Part shown: in pieces, positions 32,460 through 42,037 of the stretch
Numbering within the stretch: position 1 is the stretch's first letter
How the letters are laid out: each line of letters begins with the position of its first letter
Assembly (NCBI GenBank): GCA_050951005.1
Contig: JBMNIP010000005.1
Location: 225,886-289,885 of the forward strand
DNA from: UMGS1519 sp050951005
GTDB lineage: Bacteria; Actinomycetota; Coriobacteriia; Coriobacteriales; Eggerthellaceae
Length of the DNA stretch: 64,000 nt
Direction of reading: 5' to 3'
The notes under the pieces: model-generated
Seen by the model: only the letters and a program-made list of their open reading frames with translations
What the model was told of the DNA's origin: nothing
Databases searched by the model: none
Made by a program: the position numbers and the translations under genes

Positions 32460-34589
32460 CTAGCGTTTATGGCGCGACGATCCGTATCGGGAGCCCTTGC
32501 GTGCATCCTTCTTCAAGCGCTTGAGCACCTCGTCTTCAGAGTCGCCCTCGAAACCGGCGCGCAATTTAACCACCTGATCGCGAAGGCGCGCAGCTTCTTC
32601 GAAATCCATATTGCGCGAGGCTTCCGTCATGTCGTCTTCGAGCGAGCTGATCAGCCTCATGACCTCGGCCCGTGATAGCTGGGCAAGTTCCTTGTTCACC
32701 TGCTCGGAGGTGGTGTTCTCCTCGTCCTGCTTCACGTAGTCCATGATGTCGTTCATGGCCTTGCGGATTGTCTTCGGCTCGATGCCGTGCTCTTCGTTGA
32801 ATTGCATCTGCAGGCGTCGACGTCGCCGCGTCTCGTCGATGGCCTGGCGCATGGAGTCGGTGATATCGTCTGCATACATGATCACCTTGCCGCTTACGTT
32901 GCGTGCCGCGCGACCCATGGTCTGGATCAGCGAGCGATGGTTGCGCAGGAAGCCCTCTTTGTCGGCATCGAGGATGGCAACGAGCGAAACCTCGGGCAGG
33001 TCCAGGCCCTCGCGCAGCAGGTTGATGCCCACCAGAACATCGAATTCGCCGGCACGCAGATCGTGCAGGATCTCCACGCGCTCGAGCGTACCGATATCAG
33101 AATGCATGTAGCGGGCCCTGATACCCTGATCCAACAGATGGTCGGTTAGGTCCTCGGCCATCTTCTTCGTCAGGGTGGTGATCAGCACACGTTCGCTTTT
33201 CGCCGCACGCGCCCGCGACTCATCGATGATGTCGTCGATCTGGGACTTCGTGGGACGTACCTCCACCTCGGGATCGAGCAGGCCGGTCGGCCGGATGATC
33301 TGCTCGACTTCGTTCTGGGTGACTTTCAGCTCGTAGTCTCCGGGCGTGGCGCTCATGTAGATGAACTGCGGGATGCGCGCCTCGAACTCGTCGAAGCGCA
33401 GCGGGCGGTTGTCGAGGCAGCTGGGCAGACGGAAGCCATGCTCCACCAAGGTGATCTTGCGTGAACGGTCGCCTTCGTGCATGCCGCGGACCTGCGGGAT
33501 AGTGACATGGCTTTCGTCAACGATGCACAAAAAATCCTTCGGGAAGTAATCGAGCAGCGTATAGGGCGGTTCGCCCGGTTTGCGTCCATCCAGATGACGG
33601 GAATAGTTCTCGATGCCGCTGCAGAAGCCCATGGTCTCCATCATCTCGAGATCGTAGGTCGTGCGCATCTCCAATCGCTCTGCCTCCAGCAGCTTGCCCT
33701 CCTCCTTGAACTGCGTCAGCCGCTGCTGCAGCTCGTCGCGGATGGATTTCAGCGCACGCTGCATCTTCGGCTTCGCCGTCACATAATGGGAGGCGGGCCA
33801 GATGGGAATGGCCGAGTAGTCGCTGATCTTCTCGCCCGTAACCAAATCGACTTCCTGGATTTCCTCGATCTCGTCGCCCCAGAACTCCACATGGAGCGGA
33901 TTGTCGGCATACGGCGGAAACACATCCAGCGCGTCGCCGCGCACTCTGAAGGTGCCGCGTGATAGCTCGTAGTCGTTGCGATCGTACTGGATGTCGATCA
34001 AATCGTATATCAGCTCATCACGGTCATAGGGCTTGTCCTTATCGAGGAACACCGCCATGCCGGCATAGTCCATCGGAGATCCGATGCCGTAGATGCAGGA
34101 CACGGAGGCGACCACGACCACGTCGCGCCGCGACAGCAGCGCCGCTGTCGCCGCATGGCGGAGCTTCTCGACCTCCTCGTTGATGGAGGCATCCTTTTCG
34201 ATGAACGTATCGGTGGTCGGCACATACGCCTCGGGCTGGTAGTAATCGTAGTAGGACACGAAATAGACAACCGCATTGTTCGGGAAGAATTCGCGCAACT
34301 CGCCCGCCAGTTGGGCGGCGAGCGTCTTGTTCGGCGCCAGCACGAGAGTCGGCTTCTGGACCGCCTCGATGACCTTTGCCATAGTGAATGTCTTGCCCGA
34401 ACCCGTCACGCCGAGCAGATTCTGGTATCGAAGCCCTTTTCTTACGCCATCGGCAAGTGCCTCGATGGCCTCCGGCTGATCGCCTGCCGGCTGAAACGGT
34501 GAAACCACGGTGAGCGGTGTCGAGGCCAGTCGCGCCTCGGCCAGCTTCCCATCCATCTCATGTCCTTCGATATTCCGAAGGTGCGGCAT
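32460..34589 (-). CDS. uvrB: Excinuclease ABC subunit B
   Basis: Helicase-like DNA damage-verification subunit of nucleotide excision repair; loads onto lesions with UvrA and recruits UvrC. 709 residues from ATG 34589; an alternative start at 34556 (MDGKLAEAR) has the better GAAGGA site. Motifs: VSPFQPAGDQPEAI, Walker A LLGVTGSGKTFTMA, beta-hairpin region YYDYYQPEAYVP, Walker B DFLCIVDESHVT, ATPGDYE, helicase motifs V/VI (GINLLREGLDLPEV, QTMGRAARNVSGKVIMYAD) and a C-terminal UVR domain (about 655-690). Downstream of coaE on the same strand with a 57-nt gap. Confidence 0.97.
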   Translation of the reverse strand: MPHLRNIEGHEMDGKLAEARLASTPLTVVSPFQPAGDQPEAIEALADGVRKGLRYQNLLGVTGSGKTFTMAKVIEAVQKPTLVLAPNKTLAAQLAGELREFFPNNAVVYFVSYYDYYQPEAYVPTTDTFIEKDASINEEVEKLRHAATAALLSRRDVVVVASVSCIYGIGSPMDYAGMAVFLDKDKPYDRDELIYDLIDIQYDRNDYELSRGTFRVRGDALDVFPPYADNPLHVEFWGDEIEEIQEVDLVTGEKISDYSAIPIWPASHYVTAKPKMQRALKSIRDELQQRLTQFKEEGKLLEAERLEMRTTYDLEMMETMGFCSGIENYSRHLDGRKPGEPPYTLLDYFPKDFLCIVDESHVTIPQVRGMHEGDRSRKITLVEHGFRLPSCLDNRPLRFDEFEARIPQFIYMSATPGDYELKVTQNEVEQIIRPTGLLDPEVEVRPTKSQIDDIIDESRARAAKSERVLITTLTKKMAEDLTDHLLDQGIRARYMHSDIGTLERVEILHDLRAGEFDVLVGINLLREGLDLPEVSLVAILDADKEGFLRNHRSLIQTMGRAARNVSGKVIMYADDITDSMRQAIDETRRRRRLQMQFNEEHGIEPKTIRKAMNDIMDYVKQDEENTTSEQVNKELAQLSRAEVMRLISSLEDDMTEASRNMDFEEAARLRDQVVKLRAGFEGDSEDEVLKRLKKDARKGSRYGSSRHKR

Positions 34590-34646
34590 CTATCTTCCCT
34601 CTTCCCTGCTATCGACACACTATGAGCACGTAATCCATCCTTTGAC

Positions 34647-35252
34647 CTAGGCGCTGACGATACGATGCCAGACCTCATCGATACGCCGGTACAGGGTGTC
34701 CAGGTCGCTATCGTTCTCGATGACGTAATCCGCCCAAGCACGCCGCTGATCGTCCGATACCTGCCGGGCAATGCGGTTGCGTACATCTTGTTCGTCGTTC
34801 CCGCGCGCTACCGCACGCTGCACACGCAGCTCGAGCGGAGCGACCACCGCCACCGTTGCATCCGCCATGTCGGTGAACACGCCGAAAGTGCCCTGGGGAC
34901 CGTCGTACGGCGAGATCTCGATGACGCACGCAGCCTTTCCTTCGTCGGCATACGCTTGCAGCCGGCGCTTGGCTTCGGCAATCAGGCGCGGATGCGAGAT
35001 GCCGTTGAGCGTTGCCGTCGCTTCCGGTGTGGCAAATGCCTTGCGAGCCAGCGCCCGGCGGTTCACCTGGCCATCGGCATCGAGGATATCGGCTCCGAAA
35101 GCAGCCACCATGTCGTCGATGACCTCGGGCAGGCGCAGCACGTCATGACCGACAACGTCGAGGTCGATGAAGGCCGAACCCTGCTGGATGAAGCGCTTCG
35201 ATACCGTTGATTTTCCCGATCCGATGCCACCGATTACCACGATGATCTTCAT
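34647..35252 (-). CDS. coaE: Dephospho-CoA kinase
   Basis: Catalyses the last step of coenzyme A synthesis, ATP-dependent phosphorylation of dephospho-CoA. 201 residues, normal. Start MKIIVVIGGIGSGKSTVSKRF at 35252, with GGAGAAGGG upstream; Walker A GGIGSGKS at 8-15. Substrate-binding region FIDLDVVGHDVL and the LID portion RVQRAVARGNDEQDVRNRIARQ follow. The distal Arg/Asp-rich end is typical. It is just upstream of uvrB, the two probably co-transcribed, and diverges from the crotonase-fold gene. Confidence 0.94.
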   Translation of the reverse strand: MKIIVVIGGIGSGKSTVSKRFIQQGSAFIDLDVVGHDVLRLPEVIDDMVAAFGADILDADGQVNRRALARKAFATPEATATLNGISHPRLIAEAKRRLQAYADEGKAACVIEISPYDGPQGTFGVFTDMADATVAVVAPLELRVQRAVARGNDEQDVRNRIARQVSDDQRRAWADYVIENDSDLDTLYRRIDEVWHRIVSA

Positions 35253-35342
35253 AAGGCCCTTCTCCTCCATTGATGCGCATTCGGTAGGGAACGTTTCCGT
35301 ACCTAAGCGTACAATAGAGCGCAACCGGGAGAAAGGACCTCC

Positions 35343-36131
35343 ATGGCATACGAAACCATAAAAACCGAATCCCATGACGGCATCCTGACCATCACCTTCA
35401 ATCGGCCCCGTGCACGCAATGCCATGAATTCCCAGATGATGCGGGAATTCTCCGACGAATTGGAACGCTGGGACGACAATCCCGAAGAACGGGTGTGCAT
35501 CATCACCAATAGCGGCACCTGCTTCTGCGCAGGAGCCGATCTGAAAGAACTCGCCGCCGGCACCTACCACCTCCCTGAAGGGAAAGAGGACTGGGGGCTG
35601 TTGGGTATGTCCAAGCACCGCTTCAAGAAACCACTCATCGCAGCGGTGAACGGCATCTGCGTCGGCGGGGGCATGGGACTGCTCCTGGCATGCGACCTCG
35701 CCATCTGCAGCTCCCATTCAACTTTCGGCCTGCCGGAGGCGCGCCGTGGTCGCGCGTCCACCGGCGACGGCGCCATCCTGCGCCTGATGCAGCAGATTCC
35801 GCACAAGTATGCTGCGGAGCTCATTCTTGTCGGTGATTCCATATCTGCAGAGCAAGCCCTCGACTGGGGGCTCGTCAGCCATGTAGTCGACGAGGATCAG
35901 CTCCTGCCGCTGGCCAACCATTTGGCCGAGGGCATCGTCGCAAGCGCGCCGCTCGCCATCGAATACTCGAAAGCCGCAATGGTTGAATCGGCAGCGCTCG
36001 ACGACGCCCCCGGAGGCGAGGGTTGGAAGATCATGGATCGCTATCAGGAGCTCGTCAATGCCACGGAAGACGCACAGGAGGGACCGCGCGCATTCGCCGA
36101 GAAGCGCCCGCCGCACTGGCAGGGTCGCTGA
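35343..36131 (+). CDS. Enoyl-CoA hydratase/isomerase family protein
   Basis: Crotonase-fold acyl-CoA enzyme, 262 residues, cytoplasmic. GAGAAAGGACC precedes the ATG. Oxyanion-hole segments CAGADL (62-67) and GICVGGGMG (104-112) are present. In classical hydratases the second segment reads GGGCE with a catalytic Glu; here that position is G112. The other usual Glu, E132 in FGLPEARRG, is kept. So it may be an isomerase, hydrolase or other crotonase member rather than a true hydratase. The CaiB-type CoA transferase gene lies convergent downstream, a pairing seen in carnitine and other acyl-CoA pathways, but a shared pathway is only a guess. Confidence 0.85.
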   Translation: MAYETIKTESHDGILTITFNRPRARNAMNSQMMREFSDELERWDDNPEERVCIITNSGTCFCAGADLKELAAGTYHLPEGKEDWGLLGMSKHRFKKPLIAAVNGICVGGGMGLLLACDLAICSSHSTFGLPEARRGRASTGDGAILRLMQQIPHKYAAELILVGDSISAEQALDWGLVSHVVDEDQLLPLANHLAEGIVASAPLAIEYSKAAMVESAALDDAPGGEGWKIMDRYQELVNATEDAQEGPRAFAEKRPPHWQGR

Positions 36132-36214
36132 ACGCACCTCCGCAAGCATTCAACGGCAACCGTACGGGTCGCTTCCTCGACGACAATCGCGGCGTCCAAG
36201 GCATCTATCGGCAA

Positions 36215-36243
36215 ACCGCCGCCCTATCCAACGACGGGCGGCG
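36215..36243. terminator. Hairpin between convergent acyl-CoA genes
   Basis: Perfect 9-bp stem CCGCCGCCC / GGGCGGCGG with an 11-nt loop, between the stops of the convergent genes. A TTT follows on the minus strand; T-run weak on the plus strand. Confidence 0.65.
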
Positions 36244-36272
36244 GTCTGGCCAGGCACGATTCGGGAAAGCCG

Positions 36273-37643
36273 CTATGCACGCCCCGATTCGCGCACCGCC
36301 TGTTCCTCTGCTGCACGACGCGCGGCGAAAGCGGCCGCTTCCTCGGCGTTGGCAGGGCTGATGCCATAGCTCGGCTCTAACACGCTCGGGGGCATCGGCG
36401 CACCCTGATAGCACTTGATGGATCCATCGGCATCGGCTGCCGCGATCTCCTCATCGGAATAGCCCAAACCCTCCAACACCTCTCGGGTGTCGTAGCCAAC
36501 CGGCCGGCTGCGGTAGAGCACCGGGTCCCCCAGGCTCGCGAGACGTACCGGCGCAGTCGTGATCGTATAGGAATGGTCGGGGCCATAGCCTTGGTCGTCA
36601 TAGCGGACACGGCGCAGCTGATCGTTGTCGAACGCCTCCTTGTCTTCGAGGACGTCAGCGACGGTGCGGCACTTCTCGCACGCCAATTCGTTCTCAGCCA
36701 GAAACGGCTCCCATTCTGCCCAGGTCTTCTGCTTGAAGATGCGCTCCATCTCGGCAATGACCTCCACGTTGTTGCCGTTCTTCGCGAGAGCTTCCAGGTT
36801 GTTGTATTCCGGATCCTGCCAGTATTTCGGATCCATGCCGATGCACTCGAAGACCTTTCGGCAGAACTTGTTGTAATTGCCGAAGCACATGACAAACCAC
36901 ACGCCATCGGAAGTCACATAGCTGTTGTTCGTCGGGCAGGGTGCCTCGGCACGGTTCTTCGGATGCTGCTGGCCTTGCTGCTGGGCACAGATGGCGCTCA
37001 TCATGCCCCAGTTGGACACATGGTACAGGCTGGTGACCACTTTGTCTCCCACGCCCGTACGCTCGGCATTCCAAAGCGCAGCAAGCACCCCGACTGCAAG
37101 TGCGTTCGATGAGTTCCAATCGCCGAAGGCGACCGGCGAATTGCCAACCTCGAAATGCTCCCCGGCATTGGGGAAGCTCATCGTCACACCGCCGCGCGCC
37201 GAATAGGTGATGGCATCGTAGCCCTGTTCGTTCGCCATCTCGCCCCGCTCGCCGTAGCCGCGCAGCTGAGCCCATACGAGACGGGGGAACTTCTTATGCA
37301 ATGTTTCATAATCGAGTCCCAGTCGCTCAAGCGCCGGCGTTCGGTTGCTGGTGATGAACACATCCGCCTCCGAGAGCAGGCGCAACATGACCTCCATGCC
37401 CTTGTCCGTTTTCAGGTTCAATGAAACCCATTTCCGATTGAATCCGCCGCAATCGAACGCGGCGTCATCTATATCGGTCTTGAACTTCATTCCCCAAGAA
37501 ACGCCCTGGGTCCTCTGGTCATCGCCGACCTCGCGCTCGATCTTATAGACCGTTGCCCCAAGCTCGCCGAGCAAACGGGCGCAACCCGGCGCCGCCGCGA
37601 AAATAGTCAGGTCGACAACTTTCAAACCCTCAAGTCCAGCCAT
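36273..37643 (-). CDS. CaiB/BaiF-family (class III) CoA transferase
   Basis: Moves CoA between carboxylic acids through an aspartyl-CoA thioester intermediate. 456 residues from ATG 37643 (MAGLEGLKVVDLT) with GAGGAGG upstream; an in-frame ATG 18 nt earlier precedes that site. Motifs: LEGLKVVDLTIFAAAPGCARLLGELGATVYKIE, NLKTDKGMEVMLRLL, SNRTPALERLGLDYETL, and D143 in EQGYDAITYSARGG, the expected catalytic Asp. Substrate cannot be deduced; the family covers carnitine, oxalate, 2-hydroxyacyl and bile-acid CoA transfer. Monocistronic as far as can be seen. Confidence 0.9.
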   Translation of the reverse strand: MAGLEGLKVVDLTIFAAAPGCARLLGELGATVYKIEREVGDDQRTQGVSWGMKFKTDIDDAAFDCGGFNRKWVSLNLKTDKGMEVMLRLLSEADVFITSNRTPALERLGLDYETLHKKFPRLVWAQLRGYGERGEMANEQGYDAITYSARGGVTMSFPNAGEHFEVGNSPVAFGDWNSSNALAVGVLAALWNAERTGVGDKVVTSLYHVSNWGMMSAICAQQQGQQHPKNRAEAPCPTNNSYVTSDGVWFVMCFGNYNKFCRKVFECIGMDPKYWQDPEYNNLEALAKNGNNVEVIAEMERIFKQKTWAEWEPFLAENELACEKCRTVADVLEDKEAFDNDQLRRVRYDDQGYGPDHSYTITTAPVRLASLGDPVLYRSRPVGYDTREVLEGLGYSDEEIAAADADGSIKCYQGAPMPPSVLEPSYGISPANAEEAAAFAARRAAEEQAVRESGRA

Positions 37644-37746
37644 GATAGCCTCCTCGTCCATCCGCAGTATCTCTGATTATAGACTCGTTAATCAGAAAGC
37701 AGGACACCGTGCATGTTTATGCAAGGGGATGCATGCAATGAGATGC

Positions 37747-37775
37747 AAAAGGCCCGCTGCCGAATGCAGCGGGCC
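37747..37775 (-). terminator. Terminator of rpsA
   Basis: Perfect 10-bp stem GGCCCGCTGC / GCAGCGGGCC with a 5-nt loop, followed by TTTTGC on the minus strand, 27 nt after the rpsA stop. Confidence 0.92.
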
Positions 37776-37802
37776 TTCGTCATAGCTTCGTTCGAGGAAG
37801 GA

Positions 37803-38999
37803 CTATTCAGCAGCGTCCTTCTCTTCCTCCTGCTTGCGGGGTTTGCGAGAAGCATGCTCTTCGCCCTCCGGCGGGTCGGCTACTTCGATCTCGTAGCCCA
37901 GGTCGGCGGCGGCAGCCTTCATAGACAGGCTGATGCGGCGGCGCTCCGGGTTGATTTCCATTACCTTGACCTTCACCTCATCGCCCGCATGGACAACCTG
38001 GGTCGGCGTATCGATGTGCTTCGGGGACATCTCGGAGATATGCACCAGACCCTCGACACCGTTGGCCAGCTCGACGAATGCACCGAACGGAACCGTCTTG
38101 GTAACCTTGCCGTCGACAATGGAACCCAGCGGATAGGACTCGATGAGCTTCTTCCACGGATCCTCGGTGGTCTGCTTCAAGCCCAAGGAGATGCGCTCGC
38201 GCTGCAGGTCGACATCCAGAACCTCGACCTCGACCTCTTCGCCAACCTTGACGACCTCGGAAGGATGGTTGACATGGCTCCAAGACAGCTCGGAGATATG
38301 GACCAGGCCATCGATGCCGCCCAGATCGACGAATGCACCGAAGTCCACGATGCTTGAGACGGTGCCCTTCAAGCGCATGCCCTTCGACAGCTTGGACAGG
38401 ATCTCCGCACGCTCGTTCTTCCGGCCTTCCTCCAGCAGGACGCGACGGGACAGGACGACGTTGTTGCGGTTGCGGTCCATCTCGATGACGCGGGCCTCGA
38501 GCTCGGTGTTCAGGTACATGTCAAGGTTCTTAACGCGATGCAGGTCCACAAGGGATGCCGGCAAAAAGCCGCGCAGGCCGATATCCAGAATCAGGCCGCC
38601 CTTGACAACCTCGATGACCTCGCCGGTAACCGGCTCGCCCGCCTTGAACTTCTCCTCGACGGAAATCCAGGCACGCTCGTACTCGGCACGGCGCTTGGAC
38701 AGAATCAGACGGCCATCCTTGTCCTCCTTCTGGAGAACCCAAACCTCGATCTCGTCGCCCAGCTTGACGACATCGTCGGGGTTGGCATCCTTGCGGATGG
38801 AGAGCTCGCGGGCCGGAACCACGCCTTCGCTCTTGAAGCCGATATCAACCAGCACCTCGTCGTGCTCAATCTGAACTACCTTGCCGGTGACGAGATCGCC
38901 CTCGTCGAAATCGGTCAGGGTACCATCGATCATCTGGTTGAGCGCATCATCGGATACGTCCTCGAAATCGATGACATCGGTATTCTTAATTTCGGTCAA
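37803..38999 (-). CDS. rpsA: 30S ribosomal protein S1
   Basis: Binds mRNA on the 30S subunit and helps initiation on structured or weak sites. 398 residues with four S1 domains (about 33-102, 118-187, 203-273, 290-360), the usual actinobacterial four-repeat form rather than six. The last two carry the strong FGAFV(D/E)L pattern followed by GLVHISE. A Lys/Glu-rich tail ends it. It starts at TTG with GAAAGGGG upstream. Transcribed alone with its own terminator. Confidence 0.96.
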   Translation of the reverse strand: MTEIKNTDVIDFEDVSDDALNQMIDGTLTDFDEGDLVTGKVVQIEHDEVLVDIGFKSEGVVPARELSIRKDANPDDVVKLGDEIEVWVLQKEDKDGRLILSKRRAEYERAWISVEEKFKAGEPVTGEVIEVVKGGLILDIGLRGFLPASLVDLHRVKNLDMYLNTELEARVIEMDRNRNNVVLSRRVLLEEGRKNERAEILSKLSKGMRLKGTVSSIVDFGAFVDLGGIDGLVHISELSWSHVNHPSEVVKVGEEVEVEVLDVDLQRERISLGLKQTTEDPWKKLIESYPLGSIVDGKVTKTVPFGAFVELANGVEGLVHISEMSPKHIDTPTQVVHAGDEVKVKVMEINPERRRISLSMKAAAADLGYEIEVADPPEGEEHASRKPRKQEEEKDAAE

Positions 39000-39244
39000 A
39001 ATGGACCCCTTTCAAAAAATCGGGGACCCTTCGTCATGATTGTCCAACATTTCCATGTCCACCGGCGCTGAGCACCTGTTACAAACATGTCTCGGGGGCC
39101 TACAGTTACCGCTTACATTAATGCAAGCTTGTTTATAGTACCATAGCTTCATCCGATGAGCGGCAGGTTTAGCGACGTTTTGCAACGCTTGCACATAACC
39201 ATCCGCCAAAGGGATAACAAGCCCGAACAGAAGAGGGAATGCCA

Positions 39245-39820
39245 ATGGGATTGACTTTCAAACAGGTTGATACAACCGCAGATATCGCCTCAACAGCCCG
39301 CATCGCCGATGAGATCTGGCACGAATACTGGCCCGAAATCATCGGGAAGGCGCAAACCGACTACATGGTGGACACGATGCAGTCGGTCGAGCCGATAGCC
39401 CGTGACATCGCCCTCCACGGCTATCGCTACTATCTGCTCTATGACGAGAACGGCACATGCGTAGGCTACACCGCCGCTCGGCCCGAAGATGCAACCGGAC
39501 ACACCGACGATCCGGCATTCCGTACGCATGGCACGAAGATCAACGAGATTCTGCCCCGCAAACGCCTCTTCATCTCCAAAATCTACCTATATGCCAACGA
39601 GCGGGGGAAGCACTACTCCAGCCGGGTCCTGGAATTCTATGAGAAGATGTGCGCCGATGAAGGCATGGAGGGAATGTACCTGACGGTGAACCGCGACAAC
39701 AAACTTGGCATACGGGCCTACCTTGGGCGAGGGTTCGACATCATCGAAGAAGTCGACGCCGACATCGGACAGGGATTCGTCATGACCGATCACATCATGG
39801 AAAAGACATTGGGCCGTTAA
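39245..39820 (+). CDS. GNAT-family N-acetyltransferase
   Basis: 191-residue acetyl-CoA-dependent acetyltransferase. Start ATG 39245 is preferred because AGAGGG lies 6 nt upstream; an ATG at 39239 is possible. The GNAT core includes YYLLYDENGTCVGYTA (beta-strands 2-4), LFISKIYLYANERGKHYSSRVLEFYEKMC (acetyl-CoA-binding loop and helix, with RGKHYSS in place of QxxGxG/A) and YLTVNRDNKLGIRAYLGRGFDIIEEVDADIGQGF at the end, common in many small-molecule acetyltransferases. Substrate unknown. Diverges from rpsA. Confidence 0.88.
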   Translation: MGLTFKQVDTTADIASTARIADEIWHEYWPEIIGKAQTDYMVDTMQSVEPIARDIALHGYRYYLLYDENGTCVGYTAARPEDATGHTDDPAFRTHGTKINEILPRKRLFISKIYLYANERGKHYSSRVLEFYEKMCADEGMEGMYLTVNRDNKLGIRAYLGRGFDIIEEVDADIGQGFVMTDHIMEKTLGR

Positions 39821-39907
39821 GATGTGTGCCACGAACCTGTCCAGACGATGAAGAAACGGGATGTCAGATACCGGCATCCCGTTCTCCTTATTGGCTTACG
39901 TAGTAAA

Positions 39908-41791
39908 TCACGCAAGAGCGCCCAGGGCATCGAGAATCCTGCGCGCAATGCCCTCCGCATCGATGCCGAGCTTCTCGAGAAGAAGCGGCTTCTTGCCATG
40001 GGGCACGAATGCGTCCGGTAGCCCGATGCTCAGCGTGGGAACCGAGCTTCCCTCGCGCGCAAGCATTGCCAGAATCTCTTCGCCAACGCCTCCGGCGAGA
40101 ACGCCCTCCTCGGCGGTAACGACCAATTTCGATTCCGCCGCCGCTTTGATAGCGGCCTCGTCCAACGGTTTGGCCCAGCGCATGTCCACGACCCGCACCG
40201 AGATATCCTCTTGTGCCAGGAGGTCGGCAGCCTTCAGAGACTCCCCCACCATCGGACCGAACGCCAGAACGGCAACATCGTTGCCCTCGCGCACGGTACG
40301 GCTCTCTCCTTCCGAAAGGAGCTTCGGCACTTCCGGTATGGCCACCCCTTCCGCCTCGCCGCGAGGATAGCGGATGGCAAAGGGGCCGTTTCCCGAAATC
40401 GCCGTATGCAGGGCATTTACCAGCTCCGCCTCGTTCGAGGGAACAAGCACACGCATATGCGGGATCATACGCATATACACCAGATCGAAAGCACCGTTGT
40501 GCGTAGCGCCGTCATCGCCCACGACACCGGCGCGGTCGATGCAGAACACTACATTGGCGCGGGCAAGCGCCACATCGACGATGATCTGGTCGATGGCGCG
40601 CTGCAGGAAGGTCGAATAGATGGCGACAATCGGGCGCTTGCCGCCCAGCGCCAAGCCGCTTGCAAGACCCACCGCATGCTCTTCGGCGATGCCCGTATCG
40701 ATAAAACGCTCTGGGAAGGCGCGCGAGAAAGGCCCGAGCCCCGTACCGTCCTTCATGGCAGCGGTGATGGCAACGATATCCTGGTTGGCAGCACCTTCCT
40801 TGACCAAGGCATCCCCGAAGACGTTCATGTACTTGGGCCGCGAGGAAGAGGATGCCTTGATCTTCCCCGTCTCCACGTCGAAGCCGCTGGGCCCGTGGAA
40901 GCCTTCGGGATTCTCCTCGGCGGGTGCATACCCATGACCCTTTTTCGTAACCACATGCATAAGCGTGGGCCCGTTCGTCCGCAAGAGCACCCTGATGGTC
41001 TCGCGGAGCGATCGCATGTCGTGGCCGTCGATAGGTGCCGTGCAGGTGATGCCCAGCTGCTCGAAGATCATGGATTGGTCGGAGAGGAAGAAATGTTTGG
41101 CCGAATCTTTGGCATTCCGCGCGAAATCGAGTGCCATACGCCCGGCAGGACCGGCATTCTCCATGGCCACCTGCATGCTGTCGCGTGTATCGCGATAATC
41201 ATTCGAGGCGCGGAGCGCACCCAGATGCTTCATCAGGGCACCGACATTATGCGAAATCGCCATGGCGTTGTCGTTCAGGATGATGAGCAGGCGCGTTTGG
41301 TCCTGGCCGATCTGGTTCAATGCCTCGAACGCCATCCCGCCCGATATGCCGGCATCGCCGATCAGCGCCACGATGTTCTCGTTCGTACCGCGCAGGTCGC
41401 GGGCACGCGCCAGACCGAGCGCAACCGACAGGGAATCCGAGGCATGGCCCGAATAATGTACGTCATATTCACTTTCATCAGGGTTAGGAAACCCGGAGAT
41501 GCCGCCGTATTGCCGCAGGGTTGCGAACCGGTCGAGCCGGCCGGTCAAGATCTTATGGGCATAGGCCTGATGACCCACGTCGAACACAATGCGGTCGGTC
41601 GGGCAATTCAACTCGGCATGCAGCGCCACGATAGTCTCGACCGCCCCGAGGCTCGATCCGATATGCCCGCCGTTGTTCGCCGTGGTATTGACAATCTCAT
41701 CACGGATTTCCTGAGAAACGATTTCCAGTTCCTCGTTATTGAGCGCTTTCAGATCATGCGGCGAGGAGATCATATCAATGATGCGTTCCAT
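39908..41791 (-). CDS. dxs: 1-Deoxy-D-xylulose-5-phosphate synthase
   Basis: Thiamine-diphosphate enzyme that condenses pyruvate and glyceraldehyde 3-phosphate, first step of the MEP isoprenoid pathway. 627 residues. N-terminus ELEIVSQEIRDEIV, then GGHIGSSLGAVE and FDVGHQAYAHKILTGR. The ThDP motif reads IGDAGISGGMAFEALN with ILNDN later: Ala147 replaces the usual second Gly of GDG. The transketolase pyrimidine domain (FIDTGIAEEHAVGLASGLA) has the catalytic Glu. C-terminal domain complete. AGGAGAGG upstream of ATG. Last gene of the asp23-nusB-xseB-dxs run. Confidence 0.95.
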   Translation of the reverse strand: MERIIDMISSPHDLKALNNEELEIVSQEIRDEIVNTTANNGGHIGSSLGAVETIVALHAELNCPTDRIVFDVGHQAYAHKILTGRLDRFATLRQYGGISGFPNPDESEYDVHYSGHASDSLSVALGLARARDLRGTNENIVALIGDAGISGGMAFEALNQIGQDQTRLLIILNDNAMAISHNVGALMKHLGALRASNDYRDTRDSMQVAMENAGPAGRMALDFARNAKDSAKHFFLSDQSMIFEQLGITCTAPIDGHDMRSLRETIRVLLRTNGPTLMHVVTKKGHGYAPAEENPEGFHGPSGFDVETGKIKASSSSRPKYMNVFGDALVKEGAANQDIVAITAAMKDGTGLGPFSRAFPERFIDTGIAEEHAVGLASGLALGGKRPIVAIYSTFLQRAIDQIIVDVALARANVVFCIDRAGVVGDDGATHNGAFDLVYMRMIPHMRVLVPSNEAELVNALHTAISGNGPFAIRYPRGEAEGVAIPEVPKLLSEGESRTVREGNDVAVLAFGPMVGESLKAADLLAQEDISVRVVDMRWAKPLDEAAIKAAAESKLVVTAEEGVLAGGVGEEILAMLAREGSSVPTLSIGLPDAFVPHGKKPLLLEKLGIDAEGIARRILDALGALA

Positions 41792-41805
41792 TGCTCGACC
41801 CTCTC

Positions 41806-42036
41806 CTAGTCTTGGTCCTGCTCGTGCTCTTCTTGTTCCGAATCCGCAGTGTCGGCATTACGGTTGGCGATGTCGGCTTCAATAAACTCAGATGCCTTCA
41901 TACCCAGGCCAACTGCTTCTTCATAAAGCGAAAGGGCCTGATCAAGAGAAAGCGACTCGTCGGAAACGGCTTCGACGATCTCCTTCAAACGTTCGTTAAC
42001 CGCACTCATATCGGAAGCTTCAGATGCATTATCCAT
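41806..42036 (-). CDS. xseB: Exodeoxyribonuclease VII small subunit
   Basis: Regulatory/structural partner of XseA in exonuclease VII, which degrades single-stranded DNA. 76 residues: MSAVNERLKEIVEAVSDESLSLDQALSLYEEAVGLGMKA is the typical helical core, followed by an acidic tail. Start ATG 42036 has CGGAGG upstream and follows the nusB stop by one base. The large-subunit gene xseA is not next to it, where it usually is; nusB sits in its place. Confidence 0.9.
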   Translation of the reverse strand: MDNASEASDMSAVNERLKEIVEAVSDESLSLDQALSLYEEAVGLGMKASEFIEADIANRNADTADSEQEEHEQDQD

Positions 42037-42037
42037 G

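Noticed and set aside
40211..41809. 532-codon open frame antisense to dxs
   Set aside because: Overlaps a certain gene and has no domain or ribosome-binding site.
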